DNA of 64,000 nucleotides. Source: JANXQG01 sp964615095. Lineage in GTDB: Bacteria > Planctomycetota > Planctomycetia > Pirellulales > Thermoguttaceae. Shown here in pieces: positions 42,256-50,346 of this stretch. The stretch lies in contig CAZTPX010000004.1 of NCBI GenBank assembly GCA_964615095.1, positions 62,001-126,000 on the forward strand. Reading direction: 5' to 3'. Position 1 is the stretch's first letter; each line of letters starts with the position of its first letter. Below the pieces are notes generated by a model. That model was given only the letters and a program-made list of their open reading frames with translations, ran no database searches and was not told where the DNA came from. The translations under genes and the position numbers were made by a program.

Positions 42256-43358
42256 TGGACCAGCCCGCCTTGGATCTCTGGCATATGCAACGGGCCTTGG
42301 ATTTGGCCGCCCAGGGGCGAGGTTTTGTCGAGCCGAATCCGCTGGTGGGCTGTGTGATCGCTCGTGGCGCGGAGATTGTCGGCGAAGGCTGGCATCGCCG
42401 CTTCGGCCAGGCCCACGCCGAGGTCGAGGCCCTGCGTATTGCCGGGGCCAGGGCCCGCGGCGCGACGTTATACGTTACGCTGGAGCCATGCTGCCACCAG
42501 GGCAAGACGCCGCCTTGTACTCGTGCCGTGTTGGCGGCCGGGGTGGCCCGCGTAGTGGCCGCCATGGCCGACCCCTTCCCCAAGGTTGCCGGCGGCGGCT
42601 TGGCCGAACTCTGCGCGGCGGGCGTCGAGGTGCAAACGGGTGTCTTGGAGAATCTGGCTCGAAGGCTCAACGCACCGTATCTGAAGCTTCTTGCCGCCGG
42701 CAGGCCCTGGGTTGTGGCCAAGTGGGCCATGACGTTGGATGGGAAGATCGCCGCGCGGACCGGCGACAGCCGTTGGATCTCCAGCCCAGCCTCGCGGCAG
42801 TTGGTGCATCAGCTCCGCGGCCGCATGGATGCCATCATCGTTGGACGCGGAACGGCGGCGGCCGACGATCCGCTCTTGACGGCTCGCCCGCCAGGACCCC
42901 GGACGGCCCTGCGGGTGGTTGCCGATACGCGGGCCTCGCTCTCGCTGGAAAGCCGTTTGGTTCGCACCGCGGGGGAAGTGCCGGTCCTAGTGGCTGTAGG
43001 CCCCGAGGCGGCAAGTGGCGGCTGTGCCCGTCTTCAGGCGGCTGGTTGCCAGGTCATAGTCTGCGACGGGCCGACGCCCCAGACCCGCTTGGAAGCGTTG
43101 CTCGCCGAATTGGGCGAGCGGCGCATGACCAACGTGCTGGTCGAGGGGGGCAGCCGGCTCCTGGGATGCCTTCTCGATGCCCGGCTGATCGACGAGGTAC
43201 ATGTGTTTATCGCTCCGAAGTTGGCTGGCGGCGTCCAGGCGCCCAGTCCCATCGCGGGCGGCGGCGTCGAGGCCATCTCGGCGGCTTTGGCCCTGGAAGA
43301 CATCGTCACGAGGGAAGTTGGCGGCGATTTGTATCTCCATGGGCGAGTCGTGCGGTAA
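42255..43358 (+). CDS. ribD: Riboflavin biosynthesis protein RibD
   Basis: A 367-residue bifunctional enzyme with an N-terminal pyrimidine deaminase and a C-terminal reductase, acting at steps two and three of riboflavin synthesis. Zinc-site motifs: H54-A-E56 in GQAHAEVEAL, and C79/C88 in LEPCCHQGKTPPC. The reductase part shows WAMTLDGKIA, DSRWISSPASR, DAIIVGRGT and NVLVEGGSRLLG. Full length. Its ATG overlaps the preceding stop. No other rib gene is present in the window. Confidence 0.96.
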   Translation: MDQPALDLWHMQRALDLAAQGRGFVEPNPLVGCVIARGAEIVGEGWHRRFGQAHAEVEALRIAGARARGATLYVTLEPCCHQGKTPPCTRAVLAAGVARVVAAMADPFPKVAGGGLAELCAAGVEVQTGVLENLARRLNAPYLKLLAAGRPWVVAKWAMTLDGKIAARTGDSRWISSPASRQLVHQLRGRMDAIIVGRGTAAADDPLLTARPPGPRTALRVVADTRASLSLESRLVRTAGEVPVLVAVGPEAASGGCARLQAAGCQVIVCDGPTPQTRLEALLAELGERRMTNVLVEGGSRLLGCLLDARLIDEVHVFIAPKLAGGVQAPSPIAGGGVEAISAALALEDIVTREVGGDLYLHGRVVR

Positions 43359-43373
43359 AACGAAGGGGATCCC

Positions 43374-43487
43374 ACATATTACCCCGGCAATGAAGTTGAT
43401 CAATCGTAACCCGAAGCGTAAGCGAGGACACCTCGCTTACGCTTCGGGTTAATATGAGGTGCTTTCATGCCGGGGCAATACCATGCC
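43374..43487. repeat. Nested palindromic element
   Basis: The inner hairpin 43407-43451 has perfect 21-base arms (TAACCCGAAGCGTAAGCGAGG and its inverse) around ACA. Outer arms TATTACCCCGGCAATGAA (from 43377) and TTCATGCCGGGGCAATA (to about 43483) are also inverted. It lies right after ribD and could double as its terminator. Confidence 0.8.
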
Positions 43488-44076
43488 GTATTCCTGCTGG
43501 CGTCGTGGCGAGATTCAAATTCCGCGACGTGTCCGGTAAGAAAACGCGTCGACTCAGGCCGCTTTTGGCGTCATTGGGGTTGCACGACTGCGGGAAACTT
43601 TGGTATACGCCCGCCCACGCGTGAATGCAGTTCCATGAAGAGAGCCGGGCAATGAGTTTTCTGGCGAGTTCTAATAAAGTTTGGCGGTTTCGGTTTTTGA
43701 CGTCACTCGTGCAAGCGAGAGCAACGGCGATAAGCCGTCGCCATAAACATGGCGCTCACAAATCCGATCCGTCTTCGGGCAAGTTGCCCGACGCAGCGCG
43801 GCAACTTTTCAGACTCCCGCGCGTGGCTGGCGCGGGGTCGTGGCACGTTGCCGCAGAAAATTTTGCCGTGAATCGGGCGTTGCGGGGCAAACACGTCTTG
43901 ACTTTTTTTCTATCGCGGGTATGAAAATGTTTTAGAGAGTGGCGCGCTTTGCCGAAAGGTAAAGGAAACGCGCGCGATCGCAAGGGACTGGCATATGAGA
44001 TGCTGTCCTAGGCCTGTCAAGGCCAACGCCAAGATCCAGGAGGTCTGGATCGGCGCCCCTCAAGGAGTTTGAGAGA
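43488..44076. other. Gene-free leader region of the kamA unit
   Basis: Nearly 600 bases with no credible gene. It contains the promoter at 43898-43925 and a leader of about 145 bases before kamA. Confidence 0.45.
43898..43925 (+). promoter_or_regulatory. Predicted sigma70-type promoter of kamA
   Basis: TTGACT (43898-43903), 16 bases, then TATGAA (43920-43925). The predicted start leaves a leader of about 145 bases before the kamA ATG at 44077. Confidence 0.5.
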
Positions 44077-45396
44077 ATGAATGATTTCGATATTGGCCCC
44101 TCGACGATCCCTCGGGTGGAAGTCGACGAGGAGCCTCCCGGTAGTCCCTGCCAGAGCTACTCGTATCACAGCACTTTACCGGTTCAACAGCGTCTCTGGC
44201 CGCTGACTCATCCTGAACCGCCGCGGCGAGAATCTCCTGCTCCCGCGATCGTCGCCCGTCCTCCCCGCAGTTCCGCGCGTGTGCGGGCCTTTCGCAAGGC
44301 CTTTTATCGCGACGTGACCGACAAGCAGTGGAACGACTGGCGCTGGCATGCTCGCAGCCGCATCCGCACCCGCGAGCAGCTTGAAAAAATGGTCGAATTG
44401 TCGGCGGATGAACGGGAAGGGCTGGATCGGGCGGGGGAAATCCTGCCCGTGGCTACTACCCCCTATTACATGAGCCTGATCTCCGCCGACGATCCCCAGC
44501 AGCCCTTGCGGCGGACCATCATCCCCACGGCCAGCGAGTTTACGCAGACCCGGGGCGAATCGGCCGACCCGCTGGGCGAGGACCACCAGAGCGCAACCCC
44601 CGGAATGGTCCACCGTTATCCGGATCGCGTGTTGCTTTTGGCCTTGGATTTCTGTTCCAGCTACTGCCGTTATTGCACCCGTTCGCGGGTCGTGGGCCAG
44701 GGCGACATCGTCCCCAACGAGGCCCGGTTGAAGCAGGCCTTCGAGTATCTCCGGGCCCACACGGAAGTCCGCGACGTGTTGATCTCTGGCGGCGATCCGC
44801 TCTTTATGAGCGACGACAAGCTAGACTGGATCCTCACGAACCTGCGGTCGATCCCGCACCTGGAATTCGTGCGTATCGGCACAAAAATGCCTGCGGTCTT
44901 GCCCCAGCGGATTACCCGCGAGCTTTGCCGGATGCTGCGGAAGCACCATCCGTTGTGGATGAGCCTGCACTTCGCCCATCCGGACGAATGTACGCCGGAA
45001 TCCTACCAGGCCTGTGCGCGTCTGGCCGACGCGGGCATCCCCCTGGGCTCGCAGACCGTGTTGCTGCGGGGCATCAACGACAACGTGCCGACCATGAAGT
45101 CGCTGATGCACCACATGCTCAAGATGCGGGTCCGGCCGTATTACCTGTACCAGTGCGACCCGATTACCGGCTCCGCGCATTTCCGCACCCCGGTGTCGAA
45201 GGGCCTGGAGATCATTGAGGGCCTGCGCGGACATACGACCGGCTATGCCGTGCCCACGTACGTGATCGACGCCCCTGGCGGCGGCGGCAAGATTCCCTTG
45301 CTGCCCAATTACGTCGTTGGCCGCGACGGCGAGGACCTGCTGCTGCGGAACTTCGAGGGTCAGACCTATCGATATCCGGACCCCGAGGGCGTGTGA
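44077..45396 (+). CDS. kamA: Lysine 2,3-aminomutase (KamA family)
   Basis: A 439-residue radical SAM, PLP-dependent aminomutase of the type that turns L-lysine into L-beta-lysine. The cluster cysteines are C193, C197 and C200 (FCSSYCRYCTRSR). Other family blocks are DVLISGGDPLFM, LEFVRIGTKMPAVLP, LWMSLHFAHPDE, YYLYQCDPITGSAHFRTPV and YVIDAPGGGGK, the last two including the PLP-lysine and substrate-carboxylate regions. The protein is longer than EpmB, the EF-P modifying relative, and has the full C-terminal segment, so KamA is preferred. ATG at 44077 follows AAGGAG. Two ATP-grasp genes and a GNAT gene follow on the same strand, suggesting that beta-lysine is the feedstock of a small pathway. 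Confidence 0.9.
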   Translation: MNDFDIGPSTIPRVEVDEEPPGSPCQSYSYHSTLPVQQRLWPLTHPEPPRRESPAPAIVARPPRSSARVRAFRKAFYRDVTDKQWNDWRWHARSRIRTREQLEKMVELSADEREGLDRAGEILPVATTPYYMSLISADDPQQPLRRTIIPTASEFTQTRGESADPLGEDHQSATPGMVHRYPDRVLLLALDFCSSYCRYCTRSRVVGQGDIVPNEARLKQAFEYLRAHTEVRDVLISGGDPLFMSDDKLDWILTNLRSIPHLEFVRIGTKMPAVLPQRITRELCRMLRKHHPLWMSLHFAHPDECTPESYQACARLADAGIPLGSQTVLLRGINDNVPTMKSLMHHMLKMRVRPYYLYQCDPITGSAHFRTPVSKGLEIIEGLRGHTTGYAVPTYVIDAPGGGGKIPLLPNYVVGRDGEDLLLRNFEGQTYRYPDPEGV

Positions 45397-45400
45397 GCCC

Positions 45401-45544
45401 CGGGGAATTCAAGGAGAACTGCAAAGTCCTGCGTAGAACGGAATTTATTCCGTTGCCTTGTCTATTCCAGGGAAACGGAATGAATTCCGTTCTACGTAGG
45501 GATGCCATAGTCAGACTTTGCAGCTCTCCTGCGGGGAATTCAAG
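45401..45544. mobile_element. Small palindromic element with 13-bp direct repeats
   Basis: CGGGGAATTCAAG occurs at 45401-45413 and again at 45532-45544. Between them lies an element with inverted ends GAGAACTGCAAAGTC / GACTTTGCAGCTCTC and inner inverted arms GTAGAACGGAATT / AATTCCGTTCTAC. Direct repeats flanking inverted ends are the mark of a transposed non-autonomous element. It starts 4 bases after the kamA stop. It has no gene. Confidence 0.75.
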
Positions 45545-45852
45545 ACCAAGCTCGGACCGTGGAGGGTTGTGACGAGGGGCAAGGCCGCTAGCCTGATTCC
45601 GCGTCGTGCCCTCCACGGTTTCGTTTCTTGCGTGGTTCGAAGCACGGCAACACTTCCCAAACGGCCTGCAAACTGAACCACGCCTCGTTTCTTGCTTCTG
45701 CCGGCACGTCCCCCCTAGTCTGCCAGCGAACAATCTCGTAAGATCGCAGAAAGTAGAAATTGCGCTAGCTACCCCGGGCCCTTCGGGGCCGCAAACCGCC
45801 CATTTGAGATCTCAAATTTGAAATTTCGAGTCCTTTATCCTTCATCCCCGCC

Positions 45853-46872
45853 ATGCTCATCGGCCTGACCTACGACCTGCGTTCCGACTATCTGGCTGCG
45901 GGCTATTCGGCGGAGGAAACCGCCGAGTTTGACGGCGTGGCCACGATCGACGCCATCGACGCGGCCTTGCGCGAGATCGGGCATCAGACGGACCGCGTGG
46001 GCAGCGGGCGGCAACTGGTCGAGCGCCTGGCAGCCGGTAATCGCTGGGACCTGGTGTTCAACATCGCCGAGGGCCTGCACGGGACGGCCCGCGAGGCCCA
46101 GGTGCCCGCCATTTTGGACATCTACGAGATCCCCTATACGTTCTCCGATCCCCTCGTGCTGGCGGTTTGCCTGCACAAGGGACTGACCAAAACGGTGGTC
46201 GACCGGGCCGGGGTGCCCACGACGCCTTTCGCGCTGGTCCAAAAGATCGAAGACGTGGAAGCCATCCAGCTTCCCTTCCCGCTGTTTGCCAAGCCGGTGG
46301 CGGAGGGTACGGGCAAGGGCATCACGGCCGAATCGAAGATCAAAGACCGCGATTCGCTCCGCAAGGTCTGCCACGATCTGTTGACGCGTTGCCGGCAACC
46401 GGTCCTGGTGGAAACCTTCCTGGCGGGCCGCGAGTTCACCGTCGGCATCCTGGGCACGGGCGACGAGGCGCGGGCCATCGGCTGTATGGAAATCATTCTC
46501 TTGCCGGCTGCCGAGGCCGAGGTTTACTCCTACGTGAACAAGAGCCGCTACGAGGAGTTTTGCCGCTATTTGCCCCGCCGCGGGAGCGACGATCCGGAAG
46601 TGGCTCAGGCCGAGGCAGTCGCCTTGGCCGCTCATCGGGTCCTGGGCTGCCGCGATGCCTCGCGGGTCGATGTCCGCTCCGACAGCCGGGGACGCCCGCA
46701 TTTCATGGAGGTCAATCCGGTAGCCGGCCTCCACCCCAAGGATTCCGATTTGCCCATTATCTGCGGTTTCTTCGGGATGAGCTACCGCCAACTGATCGAA
46801 CAAATTGTCGCCGCGGCCAGTTGCCGGGTGACGAAAACGGTCGCCACGAACCACGCCACGAACTGCCTATGA
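45853..46872 (+). CDS. ATP-grasp ligase, D-Ala-D-Ala ligase-like (first of two)
   Basis: A 339-residue ATP-grasp protein related to D-alanine-D-alanine ligase. Visible blocks: the substrate-domain WDLVFNIAEGLHGTAREAQ, the central PLFAKPVAEGTGKGI (nucleotide Lys), QPVLVETFLAGREFTVGIL, and the metal site FMEVNPVAGLHPKDSDLP with E-x-N. It lacks the typical Ddl Ser/Tyr loop pattern, and Ddl would not be expected twice in a row, so a different amide-forming ligase is likely. Its stop overlaps the ATG of the second ligase (ATGA). It follows kamA after about 450 bases that contain a mobile repeat. Beta-lysine as a substrate is inference from context. Confidence 0.85.
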   Translation: MLIGLTYDLRSDYLAAGYSAEETAEFDGVATIDAIDAALREIGHQTDRVGSGRQLVERLAAGNRWDLVFNIAEGLHGTAREAQVPAILDIYEIPYTFSDPLVLAVCLHKGLTKTVVDRAGVPTTPFALVQKIEDVEAIQLPFPLFAKPVAEGTGKGITAESKIKDRDSLRKVCHDLLTRCRQPVLVETFLAGREFTVGILGTGDEARAIGCMEIILLPAAEAEVYSYVNKSRYEEFCRYLPRRGSDDPEVAQAEAVALAAHRVLGCRDASRVDVRSDSRGRPHFMEVNPVAGLHPKDSDLPIICGFFGMSYRQLIEQIVAAASCRVTKTVATNHATNCL

Positions 46873-47915
46873 ATATCGCCGTCCTGCACAACGCGGTTTC
46901 CACCGACGATTCTCCCGAGGATTTGGACACGTTGACCCAGGCCCGCGCGGTCTGCGAGTCGCTTTGCCGCTTGGGCCACCACGCTGCGGTGATGCCGTGC
47001 AGCTTGGACCTAGCCGTCTTGCGGGAGGGCTTGCTGGAATGCCGCCCGCAACTGGTCTTCAACCTGGTGGAATCGCTGGGTGGGACCGACTCCCTGTCCT
47101 ACTTGGCCGCGGCGGTCCTGGACGCCCTAGGGCTGCCCTACACCGGCAATTCCACCGAGGCCCTCTTCACGACCAACCACAAGCTGATGGCCAAGCGGCT
47201 GATGCAGCTTGCCGGGCTGCCCACGCCGCACTGGCTTGCCGCCGACGGCTTCGGTCCGCACGGCAACGTCGCGCCGCTGGAACCGCCCTGCATCATCAAA
47301 TCGGTCTGGGAGCACGGCTCCCGGGGGCTGGATGACGGCAACGTGGTTTTGCAGGGCAATGCCGCGCTGGTCCAAGACTTGCTAGGGGAATTCACCGCCC
47401 GTACGGGCCGGCCGCACTTTGCCGAAAGCTTCATCGACGGCCGCGAGTTCAATCTGCCCATGCTGGATGGTCCGCAGGGGCCGCAGCTCCTTCCGCTGGG
47501 CGAAATGGACTTCTCCACCTTCCCCGCCGACAAACCGCGGATTATCGGCCATCGGGCCAAGTGGCACGAGAGTTCCTTCGAATACAACAACACGCCGCGA
47601 AGTTTCCATTTTCACGAGCACGACCGTCCCTTGGTCGAGCATTTGCACCGTTTGGCCCTGGAATGCTGGCGACTGTTCGGCCTGCGGGGCTATGTGCGCG
47701 TCGATTTCCGCGTGGACCGGACCGGTCGCCCTTGGATCCTGGAGATCAACACCAACCCCTGCATTTCGCCCGATGCTGGTTACGCCGCCGCCCTGGAAGA
47801 AGCCGGCCTGGACTACGACGACGCCATCGGTCGCATCGTGCAGAAGGCCATCGCCGGCAGGGAGCAGGCGGCAAACGGGCCGTATCCCTGTGCGCTGGCG
47901 GGCACGGCCGGATGA
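46869..47915 (+). CDS. ATP-grasp ligase, D-Ala-D-Ala ligase-like (second of two)
   Basis: A 348-residue ATP-grasp protein from ATG 46869, overlapping the first ligase by 4 bases. Blocks: PQLVFNLVESLGGTDSLSYL, LPYTGNSTEALFTTNHKLMA, CIIKSVWEHGSRGLDDG (nucleotide Lys, loop), FIDGREFNLPML, and the metal site ILEINTNPCISPDAG. It is clearly homologous in layout to the first ligase but divergent in sequence, so the two probably perform successive or different couplings. The pairing of two such ligases behind an aminomutase and before an acetyltransferase suggests a short peptide-like product. Product unknown. Confidence 0.85.
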   Translation: MNIAVLHNAVSTDDSPEDLDTLTQARAVCESLCRLGHHAAVMPCSLDLAVLREGLLECRPQLVFNLVESLGGTDSLSYLAAAVLDALGLPYTGNSTEALFTTNHKLMAKRLMQLAGLPTPHWLAADGFGPHGNVAPLEPPCIIKSVWEHGSRGLDDGNVVLQGNAALVQDLLGEFTARTGRPHFAESFIDGREFNLPMLDGPQGPQLLPLGEMDFSTFPADKPRIIGHRAKWHESSFEYNNTPRSFHFHEHDRPLVEHLHRLALECWRLFGLRGYVRVDFRVDRTGRPWILEINTNPCISPDAGYAAALEEAGLDYDDAIGRIVQKAIAGREQAANGPYPCALAGTAG

Positions 47916-47950
47916 ATAGAGCTACGAACATCTCTTGAACGGAGTTCTTT

Positions 47951-48430
47951 ATGCCTATCACGTTTCGTACCGAACTGAAGCCGGAGGACCTCGCCGCTAT
48001 CCGGTCCATGGTCGAATCCACGGGGGTTTTCAACGCGGTCGAGCTCGATTGTGCCGTGGAACTGGCCGACGAACGTCTGAAAGAAGGGCCGTCCAGCGGC
48101 TATTACTTCGTCTTTGCGGAACTGGACGGCCGCGTGGTGGGTTACGCCTGCTACGGCCCCATCGCGCTCACGGTCGGCAGCTACGACTTGTATTGGATTG
48201 CCGTGGACAAGTCCGTCCAAGGCCAAGGGCTGGGCCGGAAGATCATGGATAAAGTCACGGAGATCATTCGGGCGGAAGGTGGCCGGCACATCTACATCGA
48301 AACCTCGACCAAGCCGCAGTACCAGGCGACGCGGGGATTTTACGAGCGTTGCGACTGCCCCTTGGCGGCCATTCTGGAAGACTTCTACGCCCCCGGCGAT
48401 AGCAAAGCGATTTATTACCGGAAGGTCTGA
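47951..48430 (+). CDS. GNAT-family N-acetyltransferase
   Basis: A 159-residue GNAT domain. The acetyl-CoA motif is WIAVDKSVQGQGLGRKIM (the Q/R-x-x-G-x-G/A loop is QGQGLG). It starts at ATG 47951 with GGAG ten bases upstream, 35 bases after the second ligase, so it belongs to the same unit. In archaea a GNAT (AblB) acetylates beta-lysine made by AblA, the aminomutase; here the same two activities flank two ligases. Whether it acetylates beta-lysine or the coupled product is open. Confidence 0.85.
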   Translation: MPITFRTELKPEDLAAIRSMVESTGVFNAVELDCAVELADERLKEGPSSGYYFVFAELDGRVVGYACYGPIALTVGSYDLYWIAVDKSVQGQGLGRKIMDKVTEIIRAEGGRHIYIETSTKPQYQATRGFYERCDCPLAAILEDFYAPGDSKAIYYRKV

Positions 48431-48455
48431 CGCGCGCCCTGTAGGGCGGATCAGC

Positions 48456-48547
48456 CTGTAGGCCGGAACAAGCGCAGCGCAGTTTCGGCAAGAATCAGTC
48501 TGGCAGATCGCGACGCTGGAACTGCGCTGAGATTGTTCCGGCCTACG
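48456..48547. repeat. Palindromic repeat, GTAGGCCGGAACA type
   Basis: Arms CTGTAGGCCGGAACAAGCGC (from 48456, continuing AGCGCAGTT) and AACTGCGCTGAGATTGTTCC (continuing GGCCTACGG) with a few mismatches. It lies between the GNAT gene and the MnmE-like gene and is followed by GTACTG-rich text as in other elements. Confidence 0.8.
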
Positions 48548-48581
48548 GGCTCGACTGAGTACTGCGTACTGTGTACTATCC

Positions 48582-49661
48582 ATGCCCGACCTTCCCTCCT
48601 TATTGATCGTCCAACTTACCCCACTGGGCCGCGGGGCAGTGGCCACGCTCCACATCGAAGGCCCTGGGGCCGCAGCCGCGGTTGCCGCCCATTTTACTGC
48701 CCGTAGCGGCCGGCCGTTGGCTGATTTCCCTGCGGGAAGGATCGTTGTCGGCCAGTTCGGCCCCGGCGGCGAGGATGTCGTGGTGAACCAGCATTCCGAT
48801 CGCGTGGTCGAACTCCACTGCCACGGCGGATTGGCGGCGGTGGCTCGCATCGAAGAGATCCTTCTGGCTAGCGGTTGCCGGCGAATCTCCTGGCAAGAGT
48901 GGTCTGCCGGTCAGGAGGCCGACCCGCTCGCCACGGCCGCCCGACTGGCTTTGGCGGAAGCCCGCACCACGCGCACGGCGGCGATTCTCCTCGACCAGTA
49001 TCAGGGGGCATTGCGCAGGGCCCTGGTGGAAATCGATTCGGCCTTGCAAGCCGGCGCCAAGGAAACGGCCCGGCAACAAATCGAGACCCTCCTGGCCCAT
49101 GCTGCCACTGGCCTGCACCTCGTCCGGCCCTGGCAAGTGGCCGTTGCCGGCCGCCCCAACGTGGGCAAGAGCAGCCTGATCAATGCCATCGCCGGTTACC
49201 AGCGGACAATCGTCCACAGCATGCCGGGCACGACCCGCGACGTGGTCGGCGTGCAAACCGCCATGGACGGCTGGCCGGTGGAAATTTTCGATACGGCCGG
49301 CCTGCGCGAGACGGGCGAGAAGCTGGAACAGACGGGCATCCGCCTGGCGCGACGGAAGATTTCCGAGGCCGACCTGGTCATCCTGGTCTTCGATCGCTCG
49401 TTGCCCTGGCACGGGCAGGACCAGGCCCTGGTCGATTCCCATCCCGCGGCCTTGTACGTCCACAATAAGAGCGACTTGCCCGCCGCTCCTGGTCCGCGGC
49501 CAGCGGGTTTGGAACTTAGCGCGATGCATGCAGCCGGAATCGACGCCTTGTGCCGTGCCATTGCCGCCCGCCTGGTGCCGCAGCCGCCTCCATCTGGGGA
49601 AGCGGTACCGTTCGAACCGCAGCAGATCGAGCAGATTCGCGCGTATCTCTCGGATCTGTAG
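48582..49661 (+). CDS. MnmE-like GTPase lacking the catalytic tail
   Basis: A 359-residue protein related to the tRNA-modifying GTPase MnmE (TrmE). The N-terminal folate-type domain is recognisable (VQLTPLGRGAVATLHIEGPG, DRVVELHCHGG). The GTPase motifs are complete: G1 GRPNVGKSS (residues 190-198), switch I PGTTRDVV, G3 DTAG, G4 NKSD. MnmE is about 450 residues and ends in a helical region with the catalytic C-(I/L/V)-G-K motif; here the chain stops at AYLSDL and neither that region nor the cysteine is present. It therefore should not perform U34 modification alone and may have a different role. ATG at 48582. Confidence 0.8.
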   Translation: MPDLPSLLIVQLTPLGRGAVATLHIEGPGAAAAVAAHFTARSGRPLADFPAGRIVVGQFGPGGEDVVVNQHSDRVVELHCHGGLAAVARIEEILLASGCRRISWQEWSAGQEADPLATAARLALAEARTTRTAAILLDQYQGALRRALVEIDSALQAGAKETARQQIETLLAHAATGLHLVRPWQVAVAGRPNVGKSSLINAIAGYQRTIVHSMPGTTRDVVGVQTAMDGWPVEIFDTAGLRETGEKLEQTGIRLARRKISEADLVILVFDRSLPWHGQDQALVDSHPAALYVHNKSDLPAAPGPRPAGLELSAMHAAGIDALCRAIAARLVPQPPPSGEAVPFEPQQIEQIRAYLSDL

Positions 49662-50031
49662 CGTGGGACTGGCCTGCGCAAAATCGATCTGCCGGAGGCT
49701 ATGCGGTTTATCCCACTTTGGTTCCATTCGCAGTTGGGTAGACTTGGCCACGTGCGATGGCCGGCATCTTCGTCGGCGGCAAAGACGGCAGGAGTCAGAA
49801 AAAATGCTTTCTGCGGCGTTTCTCCGTCCTTGGCCGCTGCAAGCAACCCGCCGTTTCGGGTCAGGCAGTCGTGTAGCCACTTCAAAAAAAACGGCTTTTT
49901 GGCGTTCTTGAGGCGGTTTTGTACGCCCATCTGTGTATTCTGCTTTCGCTAAAGGTGTTGCTCGCACAACGGAAACTGCGGGAATACGATCGCTTGACAC
50001 TCTAACGATAGTTTTGCCATAACCGAAAATA

Positions 50032-50106
50032 CCTAGATAATACCTAGCCACTTTGACCCATTTCCTAGCCACTTTTGTAGCGAACCTAGCCACTTCCTAG
50101 CCACTT
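50032..50106. repeat. Helically phased CCTAG(CCACTT) repeats
   Basis: CCTAG occurs at 50032, 50043, 50064, 50085 and 50096. The last four copies extend to CCTAGCCACTT. The spacings are 11, 21, 21 and 11 bases, that is one or two helical turns, so all copies face the same side of DNA. This looks like an array of protein-binding sites. Confidence 0.75.
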
Positions 50107-50108
50107 TC

Positions 50109-50138
50109 TTGGTTACATGGTCATGTGTACAGTATATA
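50109..50138 (+). promoter_or_regulatory. Promoter candidate next to the phased repeats
   Basis: TTGGTT (50109-50114), 18 bases, TATATA (50133-50138). The -35 begins 3 bases after the last CCTAG copy, so the repeats occupy the usual activator position. Confidence 0.4.
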
Positions 50139-50144
50139 GGGGTC

Positions 50145-50346
50145 TGGCACGCGCCGTCTTCTGTTGGCTATTTAAGTGCAGAGTCATAAAAATAATTAAT
50201 TGCTGCCAAGGGAAGTGCGGCCGTGCGCGAGCGGTGCGCGGGCTCAAGCTTTGGGCAAGTTCCGCGCGGACGCCGGCGCGGACGCCGACTCGGGCAGGTC
50301 GGCGCCGCGCATGGTTAATGGCCCCCGGTTCGCTACGCCGGGGGCC
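50145..50346 (+). ncRNA. Candidate small RNA, about 200 nt
   Basis: From the predicted start after the 50133 element to the end of a strong hairpin there is no open frame with a ribosome site. The block ends in a GC-rich stem. It matches none of the standard RNAs I can recognise by eye (tRNA, tmRNA, SRP, 6S). The call rests only on promoter and hairpin placement. Confidence 0.3.
50320..50346 (+). terminator. GC-rich hairpin
   Basis: GGCCCCCGG and CCGGGGGCC form a perfect 9-bp stem around TTCGCTACG. There is no T-run behind it. Possible terminator of the preceding transcript. Confidence 0.45.

Noticed and set aside
44176..44760. Minus-strand frame opposite kamA
   Set aside because: Shadow of the radical SAM gene on the plus strand.
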